Below are positions 11,745 through 22,661 of a stretch of 64,000 bases of DNA, one piece after another. Location: the NCBI GenBank assembly GCA_022494885.1, contig JAGVSM010000470.1, forward strand, positions 124,001 to 188,000, in the 5' to 3' direction. The DNA is from Micrasema longulum (taxonomy: Eukaryota; Arthropoda; Insecta; Trichoptera; Brachycentridae). The notes under the pieces were generated by a model that did no database searches, was not told the DNA's origin, and was given only the letters and a program-made list of their open reading frames with translations. The position numbers were made by a program, and so were the translations under genes. Positions within the stretch are counted from its first letter, which is position 1, and each line of letters opens with the position of its first letter.

Positions 11745-13920
11745 TAACATTATTTCTGTTACCGACATAATCCAAAAACCTTTTTTCTTAGGTCTTAGTG
11801 TATAAAACACCCATGTCAATAAAAATTTACAGAGATAAAACTTTGAATACAAATACACTTCACCTACAATGGGCTTAATTATTTTTATTTACATTTTAAC
11901 TGAGACTTTTACTTGATTAAATTGAACTAATACTAAATGTAAAAAAACTAAAAAAAAAAAAAAAAACACTTGATAAAAATCAATAAATGGAAGTTAAGAA
12001 ATTTTGTTGTTCATCAAACACATTACATGAAAAGTTCACGTAAACGCTTTGTAAACGCAGACTTCCATATCACCTTCGAAAGAGTTCTACATATCTGTCA
12101 ATACTACACACTGTGTTGTTATTGTTTGATTTAAAATAAAAAATATTTCGATACATTTGTCATTAAATTGCCTGTCGATTGTTCTCGATCAAACACGTTT
12201 TTTAATTATTCAGACGAGACAGCGCAGCGAAAACATTATTTATCGAACAAGTTCAGTTATTGCGTTCACTAACAATGAAAAGTTTACTAAACACGAAAAG
12301 ACATTGATAGTTGATTTTACTATTTCTTTTGAAAACTTCGGTTAAAATTATTAAAATATAACTTGAAGGCTGAGCAGAACCTTCGTGCACAGTAGAAATG
12401 ATCGAATAAATTTATATCGATGGTAAAATATTTTGAAGGGCAGAAAAGTTTTAACATGATTATGGTAATTTGCCAACGAATTTTTATTCTAAAACTGAAA
12501 ATAACTCTGAAACGACAAAATTTATCACTAATTTATATAAAACGGATCAAAAACTTTTTACAGTTGCAAAAAGAAATTTAACTAACTCTTTTTAAAAATA
12601 CCTTCATTTTATGATATTTATAATAGTTTCTAAAGATCGTTTGATACTCAATACAATTTTACTTTTATTTTGTCTTGCATTGTTTTTTTTTTCAATAAAT
12701 TACTATTATGAGTAAAACGTATTGTTTATGTTTCAAATCGATTATTTTTTACAAAGCATTTATAACACTTTAAAAATACTATTTTCTCGAATTTTTTCAT
12801 TCTCAAAAACAGTTTCATTGTATTATAAAAATTAATACCATTTTATTTTATTGAATTCGTAAATAAAGTATTACCAAAATAATACAGAAAGTAAAAAAAA
12901 AATGGGCATTAAAATATCGCGCATAATAATTATTTAACTGTAGCTATCTAAATGTCAACTTAAATATGAAAGAATATCAATGGACTACCATTGAGTAATT
13001 AGATTAAAAGTAAAAATGACTTTATTATTAAGTTATTAAAATAAGATTATAACATGACATTCTATCAACAATATGCTAATCTTAAATTTTATAGAAAATT
13101 TTATTGGAAATTTTATAGAAAATGAAGAAAACGACAACAATGAGGACGATATTTCGACAACAATGCACTATGTTTGCAATTCAATGTGTGTTTTTAATTG
13201 TATTATTTATATCCCTATTTCACCAAGTGTGTTGTTATTTTTTTAATGATTTTTTAATTTTTGTATGTATACATCTAAATATTTTTTCAATTGTTTAATT
13301 CTAATAAAAACTTTATGATTTGTATCGGCATCATAATTTTTGTTTTAATTATTGACTATAAAACTATTTTTGGTAAGTCTTAAATTTCAAATATTTTAAA
13401 ATAGATCCATCTTCCGGGGAGGTCTTCGATACTTATGTTTTTATAAGTATAATTTAAAGAAGGACATATATAGCATAGATAACTTTTAAAAAAAGCTATT
13501 AATCAGAAAGAAACAAAAGACAAAAAATATTATCACAAGCCTTATTTTATGTAGTATGTAGTACGAAATTCATTGCAGAAAAGTGTATTAAATTTCACAT
13601 TTTGCAATAAAAATACAGAGAGACGATTATTAATTTGAAATGATTCTTGAGCTTAACGAAACAATGGGATTGTTTTCGTACGGGACATTTAGAAATAGGA
13701 AACGAGTTACCAAAATTTTCCTAAAAATATGAGGATAGGATCCAATTACGTTAAAAAGAATGATTTTATGTTAATTTATCGTGCCTAAAAATAGTTAGTA
13801 ATATAATGAAAACGGTAAATAATTAAACAAATTTGCATTTAGGGTTGGGTGGACAAAGTTGGTACAGCGCATGAATTTTAGATAAATTCGATAGTGACCA
13901 AGTGTAACAGGATTTTCGAA
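11745..13920. other. Very AT-rich stretch, nothing recognised
   Basis: A homopolymer A tract lies near 11,950-11,970. A 62-codon frame at 12157-12345 (+) has no known motif. No shared repeat family was seen. If the exon at 13.93 kb is real, this stretch would be its first intron. Confidence 0.4.
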
Positions 13921-13930
13921 GGATTCTTAC

Positions 13931-13992
13931 CTGTTCTTGCCGTAGCCTACTTTGTGTAGCTCGACATGCTTGAAGGCTGCGTAGGTTGCCAT
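13931..13992 (-). CDS. Candidate first coding exon of an unidentified cellular gene
   Basis: On the minus strand an ATG at 13992-13990 in the context CAGAGATGG opens MATYAAFKHVELHKVGYGKN. After 62 coding bases comes GTAAGAATCC, a strong splice donor, leaving a split codon AG|N. The codons are GC-rich in third positions (ACC, TAC, GCC, TTC, AAG, GTC, GAG, GGC, AAC), unlike the AT-rich surroundings. TTATTGATTCAG directly upstream could also be a 3' splice site, so the exon may be second after a non-coding one. The protein family is not recognised. No downstream exon was found to the left, implying a large intron or an end outside the window. It lies next to the promoter-like island upstream. 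Confidence 0.55.
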
Positions 13993-13994
13993 CT

Positions 13995-14520
13995 CTGAAT
14001 CAATAAAATTCGAAAATACTAATCACACACTTCGCCGCTACGGGGATGTCAGTTCTTGTTGATTCCTCAGATAACAGCTGAGAAATACGTGACTTTGATT
14101 TTTGACGATTAAACTGTCTACACTTTTAATTTTTCGATTTTGGGGCAAAAATGTAGCGATCGTCTCTTGTTTCGGCTGTCAGTTATTTTTTCGGAACACG
14201 AGTCGTCGTGTTGTGGGAGATGCGCGAGTATCGGTTGTGGGAGTGTTGCGGCGACCGGCTACGACTATGGCGAACAGCTGACTGGTTGAATCACCCGTCT
14301 GCCACTAGCTAAAGTACGTCGGGCGGCGTGCTGCGGCGGGGAGGGGGGTATTTTGCCTCCCTGGAGCGTGACGTACCTCTCCCTCTCCCTCCCCCTCCCG
14401 AACGCCCATGATGAGCCCAGCAGGCGTCTCGCTCACCCACTATCGCCAACCCCTTAATCCTCTCTTCTACGTTTTAGATTGTGTCGCGCGCAATTAAAAA
14501 TAGCAGTGGGATAGGTACTT
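13995..14520 (-). promoter_or_regulatory. CpG-rich, promoter-like island upstream of the candidate exon
   Basis: From about 14,190 to 14,480 the sequence changes to high GC with many CpG dinucleotides and a C/T-rich (minus strand G/A-rich) tract at 14,376-14,400. It stands out strongly from the AT-rich window. It lies immediately 5' of the minus-strand exon at 13,931-13,992. On the minus strand GAGGGAGAG|GTACGT at about 14,377/14,376 would serve as a splice donor for a 5' untranslated exon. No TATA box or transcription start can be fixed by eye; promoter function is inferred from position and composition. Confidence 0.45.
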
Positions 14521-14559
14521 GATACCAGCAACAATGAATGAGGCACTGCATGTTGCCAT

Positions 14560-15220
14560 CAAAATGAGGACCATTTTCACTTATTCACTAAAAAGTATTT
14601 CGGCTGGGTAGTTAATCAAAAATATTTTCTTAGGCGCGGTAACAATTAGAGCATTATATTATGCGGCAAAGTTTCTTGAAATTGTACGAAAAAAATAATC
14701 AAAAATATTTTAATAAAAACAAACTACTTTGAACGATGTCACTAATTCATATGAATAAACCGATAATACGAGAGCTGTGAAAGATTTTCGGTTTACTTAC
14801 CGTGTACGTTTACAATCGGCAGAACTGATCGAAAAGAAGCGGAAGAGAACTTGAGACGTCACACGCGGAGTAATTTCAGAAATACATAACTTTAAAAAAT
14901 CATAGCGCTGCGATAATGCGATACATAAAAATTAGAAAATATTTTTTTGGCTTAGTTAAATAGTCAATTAACTTTTTTTTTTAAATAACCACTGAACTTC
15001 CTCGTTGAATTTTTGGCAAGGGATCCAAAAAGCGTTCTGTTGACTATATTGCTTACCTAAGCAACCAAAAATACCGCTGGAGTATCAGAAATACTATCAT
15101 TTTATAGAGTAAAAATAGCAATAATTAAAAACTAACGGCTCTTAGTTCTTATAACGAATTTAAAACATTTTTTTAAAAACATTAAAAAAAAAAAACAAGT
15201 TACGCGGTATTGCAGTATCA
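14560..15220. other. No recognised feature
   Basis: AT-rich sequence with short A runs. No repeat family or coding signal was recognised. Confidence 0.4.
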
Positions 15221-15224
15221 CCGA

Positions 15225-15292
15225 CAATGTGGCGTTTTATCCTCTCTGCTTATCCCTACGGAAAAACGGCGTGATAGTATTGTTTCTTTGTA
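15225..15292 (+). repeat. 3' end of an RTE-like LINE
   Basis: A GGCGTTTTATCCTCTCTGC block followed by ACGGCGTGAT corresponds to the 3' untranslated tail that follows the LINE frame at 30,975-31,427 (there at 31,437-31,490). Only the last about 65 bases of the element are present here. Confidence 0.65.
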
Positions 15293-15384
15293 TATTTATT
15301 GTTAACTCTACGATTAAATTATCTCAAATCTACATTTTGTAAATTGGGTCCAACGTGTTGTTTGTAATCTAGCTACTTCTTCAC

Positions 15385-15595
15385 AGTAAATTTAAAAAAA
15401 AATGTAAATGGGGGCTAGATTTCTTACCGCCATTGTGCTCTGTAGTTACAAGACGTGCTGTAATGTATATCCTATCTGTTTTTTTTAAATCAATCGTAAT
15501 TTGAATTGAGGAACTAGAATCTCAATCTTTCATGAGCTCTGTAACTGCAAGACGTGTTGGGATATTTCAGTAGTCAGATAACAGAAGGGTCCATC
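15385..15595 (-). repeat. Multi-motif repeat family E, minus-strand copy
   Basis: Read on the minus strand, CAACACGTCTTGCAGTTACA and then GAGATTCTAG are followed about 100 bases later by CAGCACGTCTTGTAACTACA and AAGAAATCTAGCCCCC. The spacing and alternation of these two motif types match the copies at 38.26 and 43.92 kb. Further left a third, decayed motif (AACAACACG, then GGACCCAATTTAC) remains collinear. It is non-coding. Confidence 0.7.
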
Positions 15596-15599
15596 CGTG

Positions 15600-16135
15600 T
15601 TTTTTTTCGGTTTTTTGTATCCAGCAGTTTTAATAAAAAAATTAGTAAATACACAGTAAAAAAACATTTAAAAAGGTTAGCGAATATTGAAAACTAGACA
15701 AAACACTAAAATATTTTAGTTTGACGATTAAATCGAGGTATTTTTTTTCAGCTCTCCTGAACATTAAAAAAAATACAGATGATCCCTTCCGCCATCTGAC
15801 TACCGATTTATAGTACAGAGCCCTTGACATGATTTACACAAAAATGGCGATATATAAATGATCCTAATATATATTATATACATACACCGCCCAAACTATA
15901 GATTCGAGATGACGCATACTCGCAGCTCGCAGTCACCCTCAATATAACCCCGTTACATACAAAACATCTCATACGACCCCCCAGACTGAGTAGCGCCTGT
16001 CGAATGAAAAGTAGCATTTTAATGAACACGACTAGATCCAAATACATAAATTATTAAATAATAGGCTTACCCAAAAACCAAACAATTCGAATTAAAATTT
16101 TATTGTAACAGATAAGGAAATATGTTTGAGAGGGT
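15600..16135. other. No recognised feature
   Basis: AT-rich sequence with no repeat family or protein motif recognised. Confidence 0.35.
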
Positions 16136-16140
16136 GTAGT

Positions 16141-16855
16141 TTAACATTCACTTTACTCAGTGAAAACCGAATGCCGCCTATTTTACGCCTGCATGACTCC
16201 TATTCTCCTCTACAGATGCAAATAGTGGCAAGTCATTTGGGCCCAGAACAGCAAAATACTAAGTTTTGAGAATAGGTGTCTCAGAAAAATCTTGGGTGTG
16301 CGGTGGTTTGACTTATAGAGAAACGAAGTAATAAGAGAACGGGCGCAGCAAACTCCGGTGACAACTGTCATCACGCGCAAGCGATACGGTTGGCTGGGCC
16401 CCATACTGCCACGCTTGCCTACTTTACAAAACATCGGGGCCCCGATTACAATGGGAAGTTAACAGACTTATCTTCAACTGTCTATAAAGAAAAACCGATA
16501 GTTGTGTACGAAAATGAGTGTTTTTGCATGTACATTTAAAGTATCTTCAACGGCAATCTATAATTGAACATGTTTAGAAGAAAAAAATGTTTGCATATTC
16601 TGTTTTTCATACAAAAAACTTAATTTTACTTTGTAGATAAAATTTAAGATAATTGTTAACTTCTCATTGTGATCGGGGCCCAGGTTCTCGACGTCCTGGA
16701 CGCCTGCTGTTGGCTGCTCGTCGGCAGTTCATGTGAGAACTACGGGACGCGAACCTAACTTGGGAGGACGCTAGGAGCTCCCAGCCGATAAAGATGCAAG
16801 GAGGCTCTTCGCGGATATCATACGCTCTAACTAGGGAGCAGACATGGAATGATGA
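16141..16855 (+). pseudogene. LINE C-terminal fragment split by a MITE
   Basis: Plus-strand reading gives LSFENRCLRKILGVRWFD, a stop, then RNEVIRERAQQTPVTTVITR and KRYGWLG. This is the NRCLRKIL...GWLGH signature downstream of the reverse-transcriptase domain in endonuclease-type LINEs. After the insertion at 16437-16681 the same protein resumes as RGPGSRRPGR and LRDANLTWEDA, in the order expected for that family. Stops and frameshifts make it a pseudogene. Confidence 0.75.
16437..16681. mobile_element. Short terminal-inverted-repeat element inserted in the LINE
   Basis: The left end GGGCCCCGATTACAATGGGA and the right end, reversed, GGGCCCCGATCACAATGAGA share about 28 bp including AAGTTAACA. 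Inverted similarity continues inward (TATCTTCAACGG and relatives). The element interrupts the LINE protein at 16.44 kb. No clean target duplication can be read, and the termini do not match a superfamily I can name. It is about 245 bp with no coding capacity. Confidence 0.7.
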
Positions 16856-16861
16856 ATGATT

Positions 16862-17220
16862 TAACCTTCACCATTATGTATGTGTTTTAATATCCACATT
16901 TCCTCAACTGCCCATCCGTTGACTTTTGTGAAGTCAAACAGCTGAACGTTTTATTGATGTGGGCGAGATTCATCTGGCTAAATTATTTCACCTACTACGC
17001 AACGCCTGAAAATACTTTTCAATTGAATTGGTAGTGTTGTGGACTCACGGATCAGTAGTCTGAGGTTCAAATCGTACTCAACAACAACTTGAATCAATTT
17101 TTTTTAATACAGGTTATTTACGACATTTAGGAAATGATCTGAAAATTAAAATATTTGGGTAAATAATAAGTACTTCTCTAAATGTTTGTAGACAAGGCTG
17201 GATTTCACTTCCTAGGTAGT
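16862..17220 (+). repeat. Foldback repeat family D, interrupted by a SINE
   Basis: The left part (16,862-17,010: TTGACTTTTGTGAAGTCAAA and CGCAACGCCTGAAAA) and the right part (17,180-17,220: AATGTTTGTAGACAAGGCTG) match, in inverted order, the uninterrupted copy at 33,000-33,290. The SINE C copy at 17,020-17,175 sits between them, which dates the SINE as the later insertion. Confidence 0.6.
17020..17175 (+). repeat. tRNA-derived SINE, family C, copy 1
   Basis: Contains TGGTAGTGTTGTGGACTCAC (A-box region) and a decayed B box GAGGTTCAAATCGTAC. The family tail AAAATATTTGGGTAAATAAT follows. It is more diverged than the copies at 27.0 and 27.9 kb. Confidence 0.65.
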
Positions 17221-17224
17221 TACT

Positions 17225-18550
17225 ACGATAACGTAAAGGGAGTTATTTATTTTATTCGTATCAATAAAATAAATATTCGAAACAAAACTTGGATTTCAAA
17301 GTGCATTCCTTGATAAATAAATAAATAAATAATTGAGAAGAAGAAATATTATTCCGTAAAATATTGCTCCTGTAGGTTACAATGTTTTGACGATCATGGC
17401 CCGATGTATTATAGTCTGAAAACAATGACATATTAATACACATAGACATGCCCTGAGCCTTTAAAAATGTTGACACTTAACTTATGCCCAAACGCTCAGT
17501 CATGATCAACGCGTTCTTGGACCGCCAGCCAGGCGTGACGTTTAGAATCGAAACCAAAATGCCTGCTTGTGTCATGAAAGCGTGTAAAAACCTTTCGGAT
17601 AAATATTATAAAAAGGATCGTGTAACTTTTCAGTGATAAACATTAGTTCATGGGTGATCAACGTTTAAAACAATGAATATTGCAATATAAATATTATTTT
17701 TTGTAAATGTCAAACTACGCCTAGCGGCGCAATCGCGAAGCTCTTCTTAGTTACATTGATGCACTGATAGGAATACGTTTTTAAAATATGATGAACGCGA
17801 GTTAATGTCATTTTTGCATCCCCAAAAACCAAATAAAAGAAGGACCGAAATTATAAGGAATTCAAAGAAAGAACCGGATTAGGATCCACTAAAAATGAAT
17901 GTTGATTTTTAACATTAAAATACTTTTTTTTATGTACCAAAAATTAGTATCCTCCAATTTTAGGTAGCGAATGTATGACAGTTGAATGCAACCCTGGTAT
18001 AAATAAACAGAAACTATATGTACGTTTTCGTGTATTATATGTCAATGTCTGAAAACAATTCTAAACTACCGTAAGTAACGAATGAGTAGGCAACTCCATG
18101 AGAAAATGGATTAATTAGTCGAGTTTTAGAACACATTACTATAAGCCTAAAACAATCTAAACTTGTACAATTAAACACTGAACGAGGTGTAAAGAGATAC
18201 TTGCCGGCGGGCAACGAACAAGTTCCTCGAAAATTAAAAACCAACTCGCCAACAAAATACGAATCGTGCAGATTGCAGAGGAAGTAAACAAGATTGGCGA
18301 ATAGAACAATGGGGTTTGGTGGGGTATTGACAGGAGAATACAATCACGACAATCCAAGAAGAATAAACTCCCTACTGTGTAGGGGAGTTGGTGCAAACAA
18401 TTTAATTTAAACGAATTCACGATTGAAATAGAGCGGTAGTATCAAACCAAAAATAATAAATGAATAAAGTTATTCCCAAAGAAGAGTCTTTAAACATTGT
18501 ATTTACAATATGTATCTTCTTTGGGTGATCCCGTGGAAGTTAGATTTGTT
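17225..18550. other. No recognised gene
   Basis: A plus-strand stretch near 18,200-18,290 reads SKIKNQLANKIRIVQIAEEV, which looks protein-like and may be a mobile-element remnant, but I do not recognise the family. Overlapping minus-strand frames at 18,035-18,420 are probably shadows of it. Nothing else was identified. Confidence 0.35.
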
Positions 18551-18554
18551 CCGA

Positions 18555-18760
18555 CTTCTCGGCTACTACTGCAGGAGCCATATTCGGGGCAAACTGAGTG
18601 TTTTGTAGAAAAAAAAAGTGTTTAAACTAAGGCAAAATGGTGAATGAAACAGTGTGTAAAGTAGTCATCTAAACCAGCTAATGGCGCGTACAGGTCATAA
18701 AACTTGTAAAACTCAAATTTCATATTCCCCTCTTAAAAGTTTTTTTTTATTAAAAAAAAA
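18555..18760 (-). repeat. Foldback repeat family D fragment
   Basis: Minus-strand equivalent of the ACACACTGTTTAACATTCAC and TAGCTGGTTTA... blocks seen at 58.3 kb, here diverged. It ends beside a poly-T/poly-A tract at 18,738-18,765. Confidence 0.5.
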
Positions 18761-18765
18761 AAAAG

Positions 18766-18945
18766 AAATATTTGCGTTCTTATGATTAACCCAAATATTT
18801 CAATTTTGGGGGCCATTTTCAACGAGTTGTAAATAACTCACTATTAGAAAATGGGAATTAAGTTGTGGTAGAGTGAGGTTTGAACTTCGGACATCTGATC
18901 CGTGAGTCCGCGACACTAGGCCACGGGACTGCAACCAGGTTCTAT
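18766..18945 (-). repeat. tRNA-derived SINE, family C, copy 2
   Basis: On the minus strand the head GTCCCGTGGCCTAGTGTCGC, a degenerate B box and the body TTGAAAATGGCCCCCAAAAT with TGAAATATTTGGGTTAATCA are recognisable. The end abuts an A/T homopolymer tract, consistent with an A-rich SINE tail. Confidence 0.75.
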
Positions 18946-18949
18946 CTCC

Positions 18950-20530
18950 GGTGTTAACTATCAACAAATTTTTATATTGAAAAAAAGAGACGTTAGGTAA
19001 ACTAAACACTGAAAATAGATTGTTAAACTAATTTTAAGAGTAACTTTTATTGCCTACTCACTACCTACATTCTGAAAGCAAACAAGAATTTGGAAAATCG
19101 TTTCAATAAGGTTCTCTTAAAGACAAAGTAAAAACATTTTGTAGACAAGGAGACTTCACAGATTACGTCATAAGTTTATCCAGCCGACGAATTCTCCTTT
19201 GGACTAGTGCCAATTGGCATTCTCAGTTAGGTGGTGGAACAGACAAATATTTTCATGATGCACGACGCTTAGCCAGACAGCCGACACTAAAAGATAGCCT
19301 GCGTGTTTTTTCGTTTAGGAAAACTCGATGTATCCACATGGACCGAGAAATGAGAGAACGGATAATGTGATGCAACCAAATAAAACAATTGAAATTCGGG
19401 GTTCTTCGCGTAGATGACAGCTATTTTTACAATCAAACAACCAACGGTTTATTTTAAAACCTTACCGTTCTGCTAAGCCGAGCTTATAAAAAATAAAGCT
19501 TATAGATGCATCATTTTGAAGAAGAAACAATTGAACTAGTTATTATAATTTTAGCATCATAAAATAAGAATTCAAGAAAGCGCAAATTAAAATAAAAAAA
19601 TCTTTTCTAATGTAAATTTAGAATTCGCAAAGCGGAAAGCACTTCTCTTTCCAGCGGTAATTAGGTTGTCAACATAAAAAATACGCTTGCTACACTTTTC
19701 TGCACACAAAGTAATAAAACATTCGGATAACTGTGTCAATTGGTTTTAATTGAATTTGAAGTTCTTATGGAAGATTAATTAAAATGACCGAAACAACCTC
19801 CGCAAACCTCGACAAAGGAAAAAAATTTAAAGGCGATTATTGTAAACGGAAAAGGATCAGCGATCGGGTTTTTTATTAAGTCGATAAAGTAAAGCAGACT
19901 ACATGTTTAGCCTGTATTTTACAGTGGAAATGTCCAATTGAAACAGAGGATGGCAATATAAAATAGCGGCTAACGTTGCGAGTACTGAAGGGAGACACTA
20001 AGGCCAAAGAGTTGGTCAAGCGGGGATACAAACCCTTGTCATGGAGAGTCACGACTGCTTTGACTAACGGTGAGTCCACTAGGCAATGGAAGCGAAGGCG
20101 GAAATAGACAAAGAGAGAATCAATGACTCTAATTGGAAAATAATTACATACTCTCTAAACGGTTGTCTGCTGTCAATAATGAGAGTAATTTTCAATTAAA
20201 CATAAAGCCTGGCTAAGATTAATTGATACTGAACTCTGGGTATAGGAATCACATAGTAAATAGTCTCGTTATTTTTTTAATGTTTTTGCAGAAAACATTC
20301 CATACATACAGTACATAACATATTTCATATCAAATGTAAGAATTTCTTAATTGATAAAATATGAATAATTATTATAACACACATTCATATCCGTCTGCGA
20401 ATTTGTAAAATATTCTTTTAACTGTGTAGGTAACTTATTTGCAACGAGCGTTGTGAAACATTGTCCGCGTGCAAGAACAATGGCCATTTACTGTCGGAAC
20501 AAAACGGAAACGGTGGACGAAAGGAAATTA
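18950..20530. other. No recognised gene
   Basis: Between 19,150 and 19,380 a plus-strand frame gives RRLARQPTLKDSLRVF and neighbours that look protein-like but match no family I know. A 31-codon frame starting MTETTSANLDKGKK at 19,783 is likely chance. No shared repeats were seen. Confidence 0.35.
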
Positions 20531-20536
20531 GCGGGG

Positions 20537-20571
20537 TGGTGACTGGTGACTGGTGACTGGTGACTGGTGAC
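20537..20571. repeat. Minisatellite: five tandem TGGTGAC units
   Basis: Five exact head-to-tail copies of the 7-mer TGGTGAC, followed by GGGAAACAAC. Confidence 0.95.
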
Positions 20572-21248
20572 GGGAAACAACTCAACTATACTACAATCAA
20601 CTTCTTTCTTTACATCACATGTAGGTAAACAAAATAGTGCCGCGAGCAGTTATGGGACGCATACCGGTACACGAGATATGAGACTTGTTTAAAGAAGATT
20701 ATCAGAGAAGACAGTCATTTCTTCGGAAAGCGATGTACTAGAATGTATAATGACCGAGTCTTTTCGCGGAATAAAAAAATAATCTTCGTGATACGTGTTC
20801 ATTTCTATGACAGGCTGCGATTTGCCGAGCACTGATGAAATTCGTTTACACCGGAGTGCCGTCACGTTTTGCGCTGATTGGCAGAGTATTGTTTTAAAAA
20901 CAAAACGGCAAAAGTGAATTCCGTTATTGATTACCGTCTAAAGGCTGCAGAAAAGCGTGAAAATGTGATCGGCTCTGGTCCACGAGAAACCAATCCGGAT
21001 AGGCGCTATTCGTGAGAAAACGGGTAATGCGAAGATACACCGATGCCACCATCACAGTCCGGATATTCTTTCATAAAACCTTAGGCAATATTTTTTTATT
21101 GAGAACCTCGTAAAACCGTCAAAGAAAATATGAGCAAAAGCAAACTAGATATTATTTAAAATGGAAAAACATATATATATATTTTAAATATTTTAAGTTT
21201 TAAAGTCTAATTTTCTAATTACTAAAACATTTAATATAATATTATTAT
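20572..21248. other. Moderately GC-balanced unique sequence
   Basis: Contains no repeat shared within the window and no recognised protein frame. The 20,640-21,060 part is less AT-rich than its surroundings and could be functional non-coding DNA, but nothing specific supports this. Confidence 0.3.
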
Positions 21249-21329
21249 TATTTGAAGCATTAACTTTGTGGTCAAACATTTTACTAAATGTTATTAAATA
21301 TTTCTATACAACCACTTACTGACTTTTCT

Positions 21330-21373
21330 ATGTCTACCGGTTGCGAGACGTACCCGTCTCTTCGTCAGGACAC
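21330..21373 (-). ncRNA. Hammerhead-ribozyme-like motif, family G left arm (core change)
   Basis: On the minus strand: helix I strand GTGTC, core CTGACGA, an extra A, helix II GAGACG/CGTCTC with loop GGTA, then GCAA where GAAA is required, CCGG, TA and GACAT. The single A-to-C change in GAAA should abolish or greatly reduce cleavage. Confidence 0.65.
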
Positions 21374-21716
21374 CAATAAAACCAACATGCAAACCAACAT
21401 GCAAAACCCACTATACACCTTCACCATAGTTGTTGCACAAAAATATAAAACCAACACGACATGCATTTTAATAAGCACATGCACTGATTAGGACAAACAT
21501 GCGCTGATTAAATGATGAAAATATTCTCTTATTTGAGAATTAATGAAAAAAGACGAGGGAATGGAGGGAGGGGATAAGCTTAATAGGTTTTATAGGGTGG
21601 GTGCTAGGCATGTGCTTATTAAAATGCATGTCGCGTTAGTTTTATATTTTTGGGCAACAACTATGGTGAAGGTGTATAGTGGGTTTTGCATGTTGGTTTG
21701 CATGTTAGTTTAATTG

Positions 21717-21760
21717 GTGTCCTGACGAAGAGACGGGTACGTCTCGAAACCGGTAGACGT
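21717..21760 (+). ncRNA. Hammerhead-ribozyme-like motif, family G right arm (core intact)
   Basis: Helix I GTGTC pairs with GACGT (three Watson-Crick and two G-U pairs). The core CTGACGA is followed by one extra A, helix II GAGACG/CGTCTC closed by the tetraloop GGTA, and GAAA. The palindrome CCGG serves as a very short helix III, followed by TA as the predicted cleavage site. All invariant core residues are present. Minimal helix III hammerheads of this kind are known from Penelope-like elements and related retroelements, where they are thought to work as dimers or tandem copies. Confidence 0.7.
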
Positions 21761-21824
21761 AGAAAAGTTGGTAAGTGGTTATTTACAAATATTTAATAAC
21801 ATTTAATTTAATATAATGTTACAT

Positions 21825-22355
21825 TATAACATGACGCTTTTCTAAGCAAATTTTTTTCATCTATCGTAATGTAAAGATATTTGTCATAAAATGTTTTATG
21901 TTAAATACATACACTTTTATAATGATAAGGGTACATCGGGCAAAAGAAGGAAATAAACATTAGTACACAAACACGTTTCAATCAATATGTCGCGGTGATT
22001 CGAGAAGTGTGGCGACGACGACAAAGAAGCAACCGCAGGGAAATGGTTCACGTAGCTACGGTACATATTTATAATGCGATGCATAATATTACATTTGCGG
22101 AAAGTTGGACGGTCAGTGGCTGGTGGCCGGTAGCCGATATCTGGTGAGGAGTGCATTCAAAGGCAAGATCATTGTCCGACGGAGGAGAGATCATCTCCGT
22201 GGCGAAGCTGCAGCGGTTAACTATTGCGCGGTGGCACAGCCCAGTGCGCACAGATATGTTTTAAGCGAATTTGAAGGGACCTTTAGTCATTTTCAAACTG
22301 TTGTTACACACATATTTTATTTTTTTATAAAGTTATTGCATACGCGCATATATAT
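21825..22355. other. Unidentified GC-balanced patch
   Basis: From 21,980 to 22,270 the sequence is less AT-rich and open in several frames (plus 22,105-22,401; minus 21,917-22,251). None gives a protein I recognise and no convincing splice sites frame them. It could be a diverged element remnant. Confidence 0.3.
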
Positions 22356-22361
22356 TTATTT

Positions 22362-22415
22362 CCAGGGAATATGGAAGTCTAGGCATTTACAAGGCTTATG
22401 ATCAACCTGTCACAC
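22362..22415 (+). repeat. Foldback repeat family D fragment
   Basis: A GGAATATGGAAGTCTAGGC block followed by ATTTACAAGGCTTATGA is identical or nearly so to the family D block at 31,503 and 58,305. Confidence 0.65.
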
Positions 22416-22512
22416 GCATTATCAATGAAGATTGATATATATTTTAACAGATATAAAATTCAATACCTGCATGGTATTGTATTTTATCATTACGAAGCAA
22501 CAAAATTCATCA

Positions 22513-22661
22513 AATGTATTGAATTAAACACTTTGTTTTAAGACCACTTCAGATTATTCTGAAGCACTTCTAGTTTCGGAAATCACAGATCCTTCCATCT
22601 ACGGGTGTTTTTATTATTATACTTAAGTGGTCTTAAAATAAAGTTTTCAATTTAATACATT
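22513..22661. mobile_element. Short foldback/MITE
   Basis: Arms of about 37 bp (left AATGTATTGAATTAAACACT..., right reversed AATGTATTAAATTGAAAACT...) both include TTTTAAGACCACTT. They enclose an 80-bp centre with its own small inverted repeats. No reading frame is present. Confidence 0.7.

Larger units (their letters stand above)
21250..21821. repeat. Foldback repeat family G with a hammerhead motif in each arm
   Basis: Two arms of roughly 210 bp (about 21,282-21,490 and 21,600-21,808) are inverted copies. Each contains ACCGGTT-, GTCAGGACACCAAT- and TTGGTTTGCATGTT-like blocks. The spacer is about 110 bp with a purine-rich patch (GAATGGAGGGAGGGG). Each arm carries a hammerhead-like motif on the strand reading outward from the centre. 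The left boundary ATTTGAAGCATTAACTTTGT recurs at 29.55 and 60.95 kb, and a further copy begins near 63,640. Confidence 0.8.

Noticed and set aside
16210..16434. 74-codon minus-strand gene
   Set aside because: The plus strand carries a clear LINE reading (NRCLRKILGVRWFD), so the minus frame is a shadow.
18035..18420. Overlapping 102- and 87-codon minus-strand genes
   Set aside because: The plus strand gives the more protein-like reading here (SKIKNQLANKIRIVQ), so these are probably antisense shadows; neither strand is recognised.
20537..20571. CRISPR array or phage-type repeat
   Set aside because: Seven-base units without spacers in a eukaryotic context; a simple minisatellite.
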